Shown in pieces: positions 50,774 through 58,498 of a stretch of DNA of 64,000 bases (position 1 is the first letter of the stretch; each line of letters opens with the position of its first letter). The notes beneath the pieces were generated by a model. That model was not told where the DNA came from. It saw only the letters and a program-made list of their open reading frames with translations, and did no database searches. Made by a program: the position numbers and the translations under genes. Origin of the DNA: Actinomycetota bacterium (lineage in GTDB: Bacteria > Actinomycetota > Acidimicrobiia > Acidimicrobiales > RAAP-2); assembly GCA_009699875.1 (NCBI GenBank), contig WLNI01000001.1, positions 744,001 through 808,000 on the forward strand, read 5' to 3'.

Positions 50774-52540
50774 CTATGCGTCCTCGTGGGTTGCTCCAGG
50801 AAACGCCTCGAGAATCTTTGCTTCGGCCACGGAACTCACTGCTCCCGCAGGTGCCTCAACGAGGCCTTCCAAATCGACGACTTCGGTGACCTCGTCTTCA
50901 TCTACCGACTCTCGAGATGATCGTGAGCGAGAAGCTCCTTTTGTCTCAACTACCAAAAGCTGCAGCGTCACGGGTGCAGCGAGAGACTTGACCACGAGGG
51001 CTTCAACCTCCTTGTGATGGGCTTGGCACTTCGCAAGATGGGGTTCATTCGGAACACTGAAGGTTACTGTTCCCTCTTCCACGCTCGTCAGTGTCGCTCC
51101 CCTGAAAAATGATCGAGCTTTTGACGTCATCGCCGACAAGACTTCTTCATTCCAAACTTGTTCGACTTCGTCACGCGTCACATCTGTCGCTGGGCGATCC
51201 GCTTTCGGAACAGACGGCACGTCCTCGGCTGGAACTTCTTGAACCACCTCAGGCTGTGGTGAGGCGTTCTTCTTCGGTGCAGGAGCTGGTTTCGATTCGG
51301 CGGCATAGGCACCGAGCGACGCTTTTTGTCCCGGGGGAACCTCTCGGGTAGGGGTAGGGATTGGCGCCGGAGCAGTCACCTGTGCGGGAGGCCCCTGCTG
51401 GGAGAGCTCAAGTACTTTTCTCTCTAAGCGATTTACTCGCTCCAAGAGGCCTGATGACCCAGCGTCAAGGTCGCTGCGGGCCGAGCGCACAATGGCGACT
51501 TCAAGGACCACCTGAGGATCGGGAGCATCTCTCATCTCGACTTGGGCTCGACCAAGGAGTTCGATAGCGCGCACGACGCGGGCCAAACTCAGACGAGTCC
51601 CTTGATCGGCGAGGCGATCTCGATCTTCACCGGTGGCATCCGTAAGTTGTGGCGCGACCCCTAAGAGAAACGCTTGTCGCAGATCTTCAATGAGTTCGAC
51701 GCAGAGTTGTTGAGGTCCCCAACCGGACCCATGAAGGATTGATAACGCGATAAGTGATCGTCCCGCATCCTCTTCGCACAAACCTTCTACAACGTCATTG
51801 AGCGCAGGCCGGCTGTCGCTGGCCTCACCCGAAGCAGCGACTTGGTCAAGAGCGCTCAACGCATCTCGAGCCGAACCTTTTCCTTTTCGAACCGCCAAAC
51901 TAACAACGTCATCATCGAGACTAAGCCCCGCGTCATCTCGAACATCTTTCAGCAGCGTTTCGAGTGTGTCAGCTCCTAAGAGTCGAAACTCTAGGTGTTG
52001 CGTTCGACTTCGAATAGTTGGCGGAACTTTCTGTGGGTCGGTGGTGGCGAGCACAAAGACCACATGACTTGGGGGCTCTTCTAATGTTTTTAGCAATGCG
52101 TTTGCCGCGGCCGTAGAGAGCATGTGGACTTCGTCGATGATGTAGACCTTTGATCTCCCGGGCGAACCAAGTGCCGCGTGAGAAATCAAATCACGTATTG
52201 ATTCAACGCCATTATTTGACGCAGCATCAAGCTCGGTAACGTCCATTGAAGTTCCTCGAGTGATCTCAATACAGCTCGCGCATGAACCACAGGGCTCCCC
52301 GTCGACGGGGGCAAGGCAGTTCAGTGCCTTCGCCAAAATCCTTGCGGTTGAGGTCTTCCCAGTTCCGCGGGGACCGCTGAAGAGATAGGCGTGCGCAACG
52401 TGGCCATCTTTGACAGCCGTTCGCAGTGCTCGCACGACATGGTCTTGACCACGCAACTCCCCGAAGCGTCCAGGACGGTACCTTCGATAGAGCGAAACAA
52501 AATCGTCGGCGGGTGCCAGTGCTCCATCGTCAAGTGCCAT
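50774..52540 (-). CDS. dnaX: DNA polymerase III gamma/tau subunit
   Basis: 588 residues. Walker A GPRGTGKT at 56-63, zinc module Cys75, Cys84, Cys87, Cys90, Walker B/DEAx VYIIDEVHMLS and sensor FVLATTDPQKVPPTIRSRTQ. The C-terminal third is a Pro/Ala-rich linker and a tau-like domain (TFSVPNEPHLAKCQAHHKEVE). Clamp-loader ATPase core. It is between the SRP RNA gene upstream and recR downstream. Confidence 0.95.
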   Translation of the reverse strand: MALDDGALAPADDFVSLYRRYRPGRFGELRGQDHVVRALRTAVKDGHVAHAYLFSGPRGTGKTSTARILAKALNCLAPVDGEPCGSCASCIEITRGTSMDVTELDAASNNGVESIRDLISHAALGSPGRSKVYIIDEVHMLSTAAANALLKTLEEPPSHVVFVLATTDPQKVPPTIRSRTQHLEFRLLGADTLETLLKDVRDDAGLSLDDDVVSLAVRKGKGSARDALSALDQVAASGEASDSRPALNDVVEGLCEEDAGRSLIALSILHGSGWGPQQLCVELIEDLRQAFLLGVAPQLTDATGEDRDRLADQGTRLSLARVVRAIELLGRAQVEMRDAPDPQVVLEVAIVRSARSDLDAGSSGLLERVNRLERKVLELSQQGPPAQVTAPAPIPTPTREVPPGQKASLGAYAAESKPAPAPKKNASPQPEVVQEVPAEDVPSVPKADRPATDVTRDEVEQVWNEEVLSAMTSKARSFFRGATLTSVEEGTVTFSVPNEPHLAKCQAHHKEVEALVVKSLAAPVTLQLLVVETKGASRSRSSRESVDEDEVTEVVDLEGLVEAPAGAVSSVAEAKILEAFPGATHEDA

Positions 52541-52591
52541 GGGCTGATGCTACCGGTGCCCCGCTCTATTGACTCGCCAGAGTCCCTGTGA

Positions 52592-52726
52592 CCCGATCCT
52601 CGGAGCGATGGCCAGGTTGACTACGGCACACGCCCAGACACGCTGAGAGCTGCTGGCTTCCACCCCTGACTCGGTTCACGAGTGGGCATTGCGTAGGACC
52701 CAGCCACCGCTCCGAAGACCGGCGAC
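52592..52726 (-). ncRNA. ffs: Signal recognition particle RNA (small bacterial type)
   Basis: On the minus strand, 52670-52649 reads GTCAGG-GGT-GGAA-GCC-AGCAGC: the symmetric loop plus GGAA tetraloop of the Ffh-binding domain. Flanking arms pair for more than 40 bases each way with small internal loops, including a block of about 11 pairs (52704-52714 with 52601-52611). A TAGCGT box (52734-52739) sits one helix step before the presumed 5' end near 52726. It is found between tRNA-Ser and dnaX, a common location. Ends are approximate. Confidence 0.85.
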
Positions 52727-52832
52727 CTCTTTTACGCTACCCGGGCTCTGACCCCCCGTCTTCCCGCCTCGCAAGAAGCACCAGATCCTTCGGGTTAGCC
52801 TGAAGGATCCCACGGGCAACTCTCGTGGTCAC

Positions 52833-52920
52833 GGAGGAGTGCGAGAGCGGCCGAATCGGCACGATTGGAAATCGTGTGTGGGGAAACTCACCGTGGGTTC
52901 AAATCCCACCTCCTCCGCCA
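52833..52920 (+). tRNA. tRNA-Ser(GGA)
   Basis: Class II cloverleaf: acceptor GGAGGAG/CTCCTCC, D arm GCGAGAGCGGCCGAATCGGCA, anticodon stem CGATT..AATCG with anticodon GGA, a long variable arm (GTGTGGGGAAACTCAC) and T arm GTGGGTTCAAATCCCAC. CCA is encoded. Its last base is one base before the tadA start codon. Confidence 0.96.
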
Positions 52921-52921
52921 T

Positions 52922-53389
52922 ATGGCACGCTCACATTCATCACTCAGCGATCTCGAAGCAATGGAGATCGCCCTGGACGCCGCCCGAAAAGCAGGCGCGG
53001 TTGGCGAGGTCCCAGTGGGCGCGGTCCTCCTTGTCGATGGAGCCGTTATTGGAATCGCTGGAAATGCTCGCGAGTCACATCACGACCCAACCGCCCATGC
53101 CGAAGTCCAAGTGCTCCGCAACGCCGCGATGAGTCAAGGTTCTTGGCGCCTCGATACCGCGACATTGGTTGTCACCTTGGAGCCTTGCCTCATGTGCGCG
53201 GGAGCCATTCTCAATGCGAGAGTGCCTCGAGTCGTGATCGGCGCACTGGACCCGAAAGCCGGCGCCCTTGGATCGCTCTACAACGTTGGGATTGATCCGC
53301 GCCTCAACCACCACGTCGACGTCACCGTTGGTGTCCTTGCTGAGGTGTCAGCAGAACTCATCAAAGAGTTTTTTGCGGCACGCCGATGA
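52922..53389 (+). CDS. tadA: tRNA-specific adenosine deaminase
   Basis: 155 residues starting at ATG 52922, directly after tRNA-Ser; a second in-frame Met lies 13 codons later (MEIALDAARKAG) and is the more conventional N-terminus. Catalytic HAE (59-61) and zinc ligands PCLMC (88-92) are present. It converts A34 to inosine in tRNA-Arg(ACG), which then reads CGU, CGC and CGA. That is notable here because CGA is common in ribosomal genes. No ribosome site can exist for the first ATG outside the tRNA. Confidence 0.92.
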   Translation: MARSHSSLSDLEAMEIALDAARKAGAVGEVPVGAVLLVDGAVIGIAGNARESHHDPTAHAEVQVLRNAAMSQGSWRLDTATLVVTLEPCLMCAGAILNARVPRVVIGALDPKAGALGSLYNVGIDPRLNHHVDVTVGVLAEVSAELIKEFFAARR

Positions 53390-53465
53390 ACTGACTCCTC
53401 AACTGAGTCTTCACTACCTTCGATGAGTCAACCTCTTCTCAGATCTGCTCACTAGGCTGTCGCTC

Positions 53466-54398
53466 GTGGCGTCACTTTCGAATCCCAGCCCCACCGGAGA
53501 ACAGTTCACAATCCGCCATGGCGATCTCTCGGCCGTGGTCTGTGAAGTCGGTGCGACACTTCGTTCACTGAGTGCTGGTGGCGTCGAGTTGATCGACGGC
53601 TTTGACCCAGCGTCGTTTTCCCTCTCTGGAAGGGGACAAGTCCTTGCGCCATGGCCTGGACGACTCGATCACGGCACCTTCGCGTTTGATGGCGTGAGCT
53701 CAACTGCTCCAATCAATGACGTCGAACACAATGCCGCAATTCATGGACTTGTTCGATGGCGATCATTCGAACTCCTTCGCGTTGATGAGAACCGAGTCGT
53801 CCTAGGTATTCGCATCTATCCCTCGCCGCCGTATCCCTACTCGGTTGTTCTCACTATCGAATACGCCGTCGGACCTGATGGGTTAGTCGTCACGTCAACG
53901 GCACAGAACGTTGGATCAACGCAGTGCCCATTCGCGTTGGGGTTTCATACCTATCTCAGTGTGGGCGCCCTCATTGATGGGGCCGAATTGAGGTTCCCGG
54001 GACGCTCGACACTGCTTCTCAATGACCGACTCATCCCAACCGGTGAGATCAAGCCAGTCGAAGGTTCTACCCTTGACTTCACGCAAGGTCATCTCATTGG
54101 CGATGCCGTTCTTGACACTACGTTTTCAGAACTCGTCAGAGACGCCGACACACGTGCACGCGCCGTTCTTGCTCATCAGGGAACTGGCCAGACGGTGGAG
54201 CTTTGGGTTGACGAGCAGTTTGGTTATCTTCAACTCTTTACCGGCGACACAATTGGCGATGTCCCGCGTCGGCGGCTGGGACTTGCGGTTGAGCCAATGA
54301 CGAGTCCACCAAATGCATTACAAAGCGGCGTTGACGTCATCATCCTCGCCCCATTACAAGAGTGGCGTGGTCAGTTTGGTGTTCGCGCGCTCCCCTAA
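53466..54398 (+). CDS. Aldose 1-epimerase family protein
   Basis: 310 residues from GTG 53466. Galactose-mutarotase-like fold with AAIHGLVRWR, GFHTYLSVG (catalytic His), LDTTFSEL and the catalytic Glu in AVEPMTSPPNAL. No signal peptide, so it acts on cytosolic sugars such as glucose or galactose 6-phosphate-like substrates. It stands alone between tadA and the desaturase. Confidence 0.9.
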   Translation: MASLSNPSPTGEQFTIRHGDLSAVVCEVGATLRSLSAGGVELIDGFDPASFSLSGRGQVLAPWPGRLDHGTFAFDGVSSTAPINDVEHNAAIHGLVRWRSFELLRVDENRVVLGIRIYPSPPYPYSVVLTIEYAVGPDGLVVTSTAQNVGSTQCPFALGFHTYLSVGALIDGAELRFPGRSTLLLNDRLIPTGEIKPVEGSTLDFTQGHLIGDAVLDTTFSELVRDADTRARAVLAHQGTGQTVELWVDEQFGYLQLFTGDTIGDVPRRRLGLAVEPMTSPPNALQSGVDVIILAPLQEWRGQFGVRALP

Positions 54399-54433
54399 AG
54401 GGTGACCGGTGTTACGCCAACGAGTGTGGAGAT

Positions 54434-55531
54434 CTAGCTCGACGCTGCGGTGAGATTCGAGAGTTGCTTTGCTTCTCGGTACGTCATCCAACGAGCATCG
54501 TCAAAGTCGTAAAGCTTGCAGGCTCGTGCATTTGAAAAGTAGTCGCGAAGCAGCAATTTTTTGTCGATAACAGTTCCAGGGAACGCCTCTTCGATCTTTT
54601 CAGCGGCTTCTTCAAGGTGGTACATCGGAACCCTCATATCAACATGATGGGGGACGTGGATCATGATCCAATGGAAAAAGAAGTTCCAGCCTTTTGGAAT
54701 ACGCAAGACCGTCGTGCCTTCCATTTGTGCTTTGAATTTTGTCCATTCCGACTTCTTCCACCAGCGAATGTCTGGAGCAATGTGGTGGACGTGCACTGCG
54801 GCACCGATCACGAAGGTAAAGAAGAAGAATGGCAACAGCACTGTTCGCACATCAAGCCAGATGATGCCGGCGAGCGAGTGTCCTTGAGCAACGCCAATCA
54901 AACTAAAGAGCACCGTCATTGCAATAACAAATCCTGCAACAATCCATCGGTCACGGCGAACGGGTTTTGTCCAACGTTTTGGCGGCTTACCAACAATCAT
55001 CTTCGTAGCCCACACTTGGTGCATGTAGTAAAAACCCGAACCAAACCACGACCACTCAACGCGATGGATGAATCGGTTCATCCAATTCATCTCGGCATAC
55101 TGTTCGGGTGTTGACGGGTGCCAGACAAAATCGAAACCTTGACGAACAGTGAACGGGTGATGGATTCGATTGTGTCCAAGAATCCATCCTTCATAAACGT
55201 GAAAACTCGGCAGCATCGAAAGATGGCCAATGAGTGAATTCATCTTGCGCGACTTGAACAGCGCCCCGTGAGCAGCATCGTGTCCCACAATGAAGAGTGC
55301 TGACACAACTAAGGCCATCACCATTTCGATCAAGAGCACGTAGAAAACATTCGTGACGTAGGTCAACGCCACGAGGAGGCCGATGTAGATCACGGCATCC
55401 CTGGCAAAGTAGGCAAGGCCTTTCCACGTTGGATTGTCGTAGACAGACTCTGGCAGGACGTCGATGACGGGCTTGAGTGATCCCGCCCGTTCTTGAGTCT
55501 CCTCAAGAGACGTTGGATTTGTCAGTGCCAT
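54434..55531 (-). CDS. Membrane fatty acid desaturase
   Basis: 365 residues, four to six hydrophobic segments. Three His boxes: GHDAAHG (84-88), GHNRIHHPF (120-125) and HVPHHVDMRVPMYH near 290, the di-iron layout of acyl-lipid or acyl-CoA desaturases. It would introduce a double bond into membrane fatty acids or a related hydrocarbon; position is unknown. A 128-base region separates it from tRNA-Ser(CGA) on the other strand. Confidence 0.9.
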   Translation of the reverse strand: MALTNPTSLEETQERAGSLKPVIDVLPESVYDNPTWKGLAYFARDAVIYIGLLVALTYVTNVFYVLLIEMVMALVVSALFIVGHDAAHGALFKSRKMNSLIGHLSMLPSFHVYEGWILGHNRIHHPFTVRQGFDFVWHPSTPEQYAEMNWMNRFIHRVEWSWFGSGFYYMHQVWATKMIVGKPPKRWTKPVRRDRWIVAGFVIAMTVLFSLIGVAQGHSLAGIIWLDVRTVLLPFFFFTFVIGAAVHVHHIAPDIRWWKKSEWTKFKAQMEGTTVLRIPKGWNFFFHWIMIHVPHHVDMRVPMYHLEEAAEKIEEAFPGTVIDKKLLLRDYFSNARACKLYDFDDARWMTYREAKQLSNLTAASS

Positions 55532-55659
55532 CGTGGCGGGCCTCTCGGCTAATAGAGCATCTCAGAATCTGACGCTCTCAGATCTCTAGGCTACCCGAGC
55601 CAGATGGAGAAAAGTCACCACGGAGAGGGAGACAGGGGGCCAGGACTAGAGTTTGAGGC

Positions 55660-55747
55660 GGAGGGGTGCCAGAGCGGCCGAATGGGACAGTCTCGAAAAC
55701 TGTTGTGCCTCCGGGTACCGTGGGTTCAAATCCCACCCTCTCCGCCA
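55660..55747 (+). tRNA. tRNA-Ser(CGA)
   Basis: Class II cloverleaf: acceptor GGAGGGG/CCTCTCC (one G-U pair), D arm GCCAGAGCGGCCGAATGGGA, anticodon stem ACAGT..ACTGT with anticodon CGA, long variable arm and T arm GTGGGTTCAAATCCCAC. CCA is encoded. It is distinct in its acceptor from tRNA-Ser(GGA) 2.8 kb away. Confidence 0.96.
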
Positions 55748-55754
55748 CAAATAT

Positions 55755-55790
55755 GGTTGCCGCCAGGGAGAAACGTCACTGGCGGCGGCC
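55755..55790 (+). terminator. Hairpin after tRNA-Ser(CGA)
   Basis: GGTTGCCGCCAG (55755-55766) and CTGGCGGCGGCC (55779-55790) form a 12-bp stem (two G-U pairs), loop of 12 bases, followed by ATTATT. Eight bases after the tRNA end; likely terminator though the T tract is weak. Confidence 0.5.
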
Positions 55791-55836
55791 ATTATTACTC
55801 GCCAGTACATCGGTTGACCTTGTTCGAGATACTGAG

Positions 55837-55869
55837 ACGCTAGCGAGCCAGAATACGCTAGCTAGTCAG
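55837..55869. promoter_or_regulatory. Repeated element upstream of the aminotransferase
   Basis: Two 15-base direct copies, ACGCTAGCGAGCCAG (55837) and ACGCTAGCTAGTCAG (55855), differ at two bases and are 18 apart. Each contains a CGCTAGC core, so inverted arms GCTAGCG (55839-55845) and CGCTAGC (55856-55862) are also present. It ends 28 bases before the start codon at 55898. Likely a regulator site; regulator not visible. Confidence 0.5.
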
Positions 55870-55897
55870 AGAACGTGATCCTTTAAAGGAGTCATCT

Positions 55898-57232
55898 ATG
55901 AGTGAGCGAACACCCATCAAGCAAGAACGAGTTCTCGTGACTGAGATTCCGGGTCCAAAATCTCAAGCCCTTCACAGTCGTCGCGAAGCTGTTGTCTCCG
56001 CTGGCGTGAGTTCAGGACTGCCGAGCTATATCGAACGCGGCCAAGGCGCAATCTTGGTTGACGTTGATGGAAATCAAATGATCGATCTAGGTTCTGGTAT
56101 CGCGGTGGCATCAGTCGGGCACGCCCATCCAAACGTTGCGCAAGCAATCGCTGAACAGGCCTACGACTTTAATCACACTTGTTTTATGGTGACGCCCTAC
56201 GAGGAGTACGTCGAAGTTGCCGAAGCACTCAACGAGCTGACACCTGGCACGTTTAAAAAGGCGACTGCGCTTTTTAACTCCGGAGCCGAAGCGGTAGAGA
56301 ATGCAGTCAAAGTAGCTCGGCACGCAACCGGTCGCAGTGCAATCGTGGTCTTTGACAACGCCTATCACGGCCGAACGAACCTCACGATGGCATTAACCGC
56401 AAAAAACATGCCGTACAAAGACAAATTCGGGCCTTTTGCCCCTGAGATCTACCGAGTCCCTATGTCCTATCCACTTCGAGATGGACTCACTGGCGACGAA
56501 GCCGCCAAACGAGCAATTGAATCAATCACGACACACATCGGTGCTGAACACGTCGCGGCGATGCTCATTGAGCCGATCCAAGGCGAAGGTGGATTCATTG
56601 TTCCCGCTCCCGGATTCCTCCCAGCACTTCGAGAATGGACTGCTGAACACGACATTGTTTTTATTGCCGATGAAATCCAGACGGGGTTTTGTCGAACAGG
56701 TCAGTGGTTCGCGTGTGAACACGAAGGAGTCGTTCCCGACCTCATCACGACTGCCAAGGGGATCGCTGCGGGCATGCCGTTAGCTGCCTTGACCGGCCGC
56801 GCGGAATTAATGAATGCCGTTCACGCTGGCGGCCTTGGAGGCACCTACGGCGGAAACCCAGTTGCCGTTTCAGCGGCACTGGCCTCCATCGAGGTCATGA
56901 GATCTGAACATCTGAACGACCGCGCACTTCATATAGGAGAGATCTTGACGAGCCGCCTTGAGGGCATGGCCGAAGAGTTTGGCTGCATTGCTCAAGTCCG
57001 AGGCCGGGGCGCCATGATGGCAGCGGAGCTCGTCCACCCCTCAACCCTCGAGCCAGATGCTGATCTTGCCAAGGCGGTCGTGAGTGCCTGCGGAGCCCAA
57101 GGTGTCATCACCTTGAGTTGTGGCACGTTTGGAAACGTCCTTCGCTTCCTTCCACCATTGATCATTTCAGATGAGCTCCTGAACGAAGGTCTTGATGTTG
57201 TGGAAGCAGCTTTTCGATCACTCATCGCGTAA
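55898..57232 (+). CDS. gabT: Class III aminotransferase (4-aminobutyrate type)
   Basis: 444 residues. PLP fold type I: Lys287 in ITTAKGIAAG is the Schiff-base residue, Asp in IADEIQTGF, GEGGFIVP and TYGGNPV motifs of omega-aminotransferases. The nearest described function is transfer from 4-aminobutyrate or another omega-amine to 2-oxoglutarate; the substrate is not proven. An AAAGGAG site precedes the ATG. No succinate-semialdehyde dehydrogenase is adjacent, although a general aldehyde dehydrogenase lies 4 kb downstream. Confidence 0.88.
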   Translation: MSERTPIKQERVLVTEIPGPKSQALHSRREAVVSAGVSSGLPSYIERGQGAILVDVDGNQMIDLGSGIAVASVGHAHPNVAQAIAEQAYDFNHTCFMVTPYEEYVEVAEALNELTPGTFKKATALFNSGAEAVENAVKVARHATGRSAIVVFDNAYHGRTNLTMALTAKNMPYKDKFGPFAPEIYRVPMSYPLRDGLTGDEAAKRAIESITTHIGAEHVAAMLIEPIQGEGGFIVPAPGFLPALREWTAEHDIVFIADEIQTGFCRTGQWFACEHEGVVPDLITTAKGIAAGMPLAALTGRAELMNAVHAGGLGGTYGGNPVAVSAALASIEVMRSEHLNDRALHIGEILTSRLEGMAEEFGCIAQVRGRGAMMAAELVHPSTLEPDADLAKAVVSACGAQGVITLSCGTFGNVLRFLPPLIISDELLNEGLDVVEAAFRSLIA

Positions 57233-57251
57233 CTGCTGCGTTGCAATTACC

Positions 57252-58424
57252 TCACCCTGAAGCACACGCTCCTGTCGAGACTTCTGCAGTTAATGATTCT
57301 CCCTTTGTGACGTCAGCAGAAATTGCAGCACCGGTCAAGGCATAGCCAACTGAAGCATTCACAGTTGAGCGAGAAAAGATAACGCCAAGAACTTTTCCAT
57401 TCGAACCAACGAGTGGTCCTCCTGAGTTTCCTGGAAGGACTTGACCTGTGAGTTCATACACCTGACGAGTGACGAGTGACCCTCCATAGATATTTCGACC
57501 CACCGCGTTAAACATTGCCGAGACGGATGCTTGCGCAACATGAATCGATCCATTTTCCGGATACCCAACAATTGCTGCTGGCGCTCCAGGCGACACACTC
57601 GACGTGTCGATGCTGAGAACTGGCCCCGTCGGAGCATGAATTCGAAGAACCGCTATGTCTAACGAAGGGTCAAAAAGTACGGTCGTTGCTGGATAGGACA
57701 CTGAGCCCACGGTCACGGTTGGGGAGCGAATACCCGCAACCACGTGGGCGTTCGTCACTACGACTCCCCGTTGGACGGCGAATGACGAACCTTCAACAAC
57801 CCCGCCACAGCCATTGCCCAAGACTTTGTACACCGATGCCAGCGTTGGAGCGGCGATGAGTGCACTCGCCGCGGGAGTTGGGAGGGGTGTCACTGTTGCG
57901 ACAGGTGGAGCAATCACTGCAAACACCGACGGGAACCCCTGGGTTGCCAGCAGACTTTGCACTTGTGCGACTGCCGAAGGGACTGGTGGCAAAATTTTGT
58001 CAACACTTCGCAGTACTGCAGATCGATCGATCGCTTGGTTTATCCAAGGGATTTGTGCTTGGACAATAAAGCCCGCGATCAGCCACGCTGAAATCAACAC
58101 CGACACCACGCCAATTGCCGCACCTACCCCAGCATCAAAAGAACCTAAATGCCATCGCTTCATGGCAGACGAGGCCCACCCTCCAAGAATGCTCCCAAGG
58201 ATGCTGGCCGCCACTGCAATTCCAAGCACCAGCGCCAACGTCAACACTGTTCGAGAAAGCCCCGCTCCAAGCGGTTTCGCTATTAAGAGAGCGACTCCAG
58301 TTCCCACCGCGAGACCAATAAAGAATCCGGTGAAACTCAACACTTGAACCATGGCACCGAGTCGGAGACCATTAAGCGCTGCACCGATCACCAAAAGTGC
58401 GACGACGATATCTATCCAACCCAT
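57252..58424 (-). CDS. MarP-like membrane serine protease (CvpA plus trypsin)
   Basis: 390 residues from MGWIDIVVALLVIG (58424). Residues 1-125 are a CvpA-type four-helix membrane domain; the rest is a trypsin-like protease with His227 (TNAHVVA), Asp256 (PSLDIAVL) and Ser334 (GNSGGPL). Cys206 and Cys387 lie where the disulfide of mycobacterial MarP (Rv3671c) clamps the active site, so the same redox control is plausible. MarP supports acid resistance and peptidoglycan-hydrolase activation. It is divergent from the lipoprotein gene. Confidence 0.92.
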   Translation of the reverse strand: MGWIDIVVALLVIGAALNGLRLGAMVQVLSFTGFFIGLAVGTGVALLIAKPLGAGLSRTVLTLALVLGIAVAASILGSILGGWASSAMKRWHLGSFDAGVGAAIGVVSVLISAWLIAGFIVQAQIPWINQAIDRSAVLRSVDKILPPVPSAVAQVQSLLATQGFPSVFAVIAPPVATVTPLPTPAASALIAAPTLASVYKVLGNGCGGVVEGSSFAVQRGVVVTNAHVVAGIRSPTVTVGSVSYPATTVLFDPSLDIAVLRIHAPTGPVLSIDTSSVSPGAPAAIVGYPENGSIHVAQASVSAMFNAVGRNIYGGSLVTRQVYELTGQVLPGNSGGPLVGSNGKVLGVIFSRSTVNASVGYALTGAAISADVTKGESLTAEVSTGACASG

Positions 58425-58498
58425 AGGAATGAGAGTAGACCCGAGCGTGGGTTGAGGAGTGCACGGGATCAACGACTCTGAGCATCTACGATCTCGAT

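Noticed and set aside
52784-52809. GATCCTTC/GAAGGATC inverted repeat as an attenuator or second RNA gene
   Set aside because: It lies in the promoter region shared by tRNA-Ser and the SRP RNA; too short to call and no conserved RNA motif seen.
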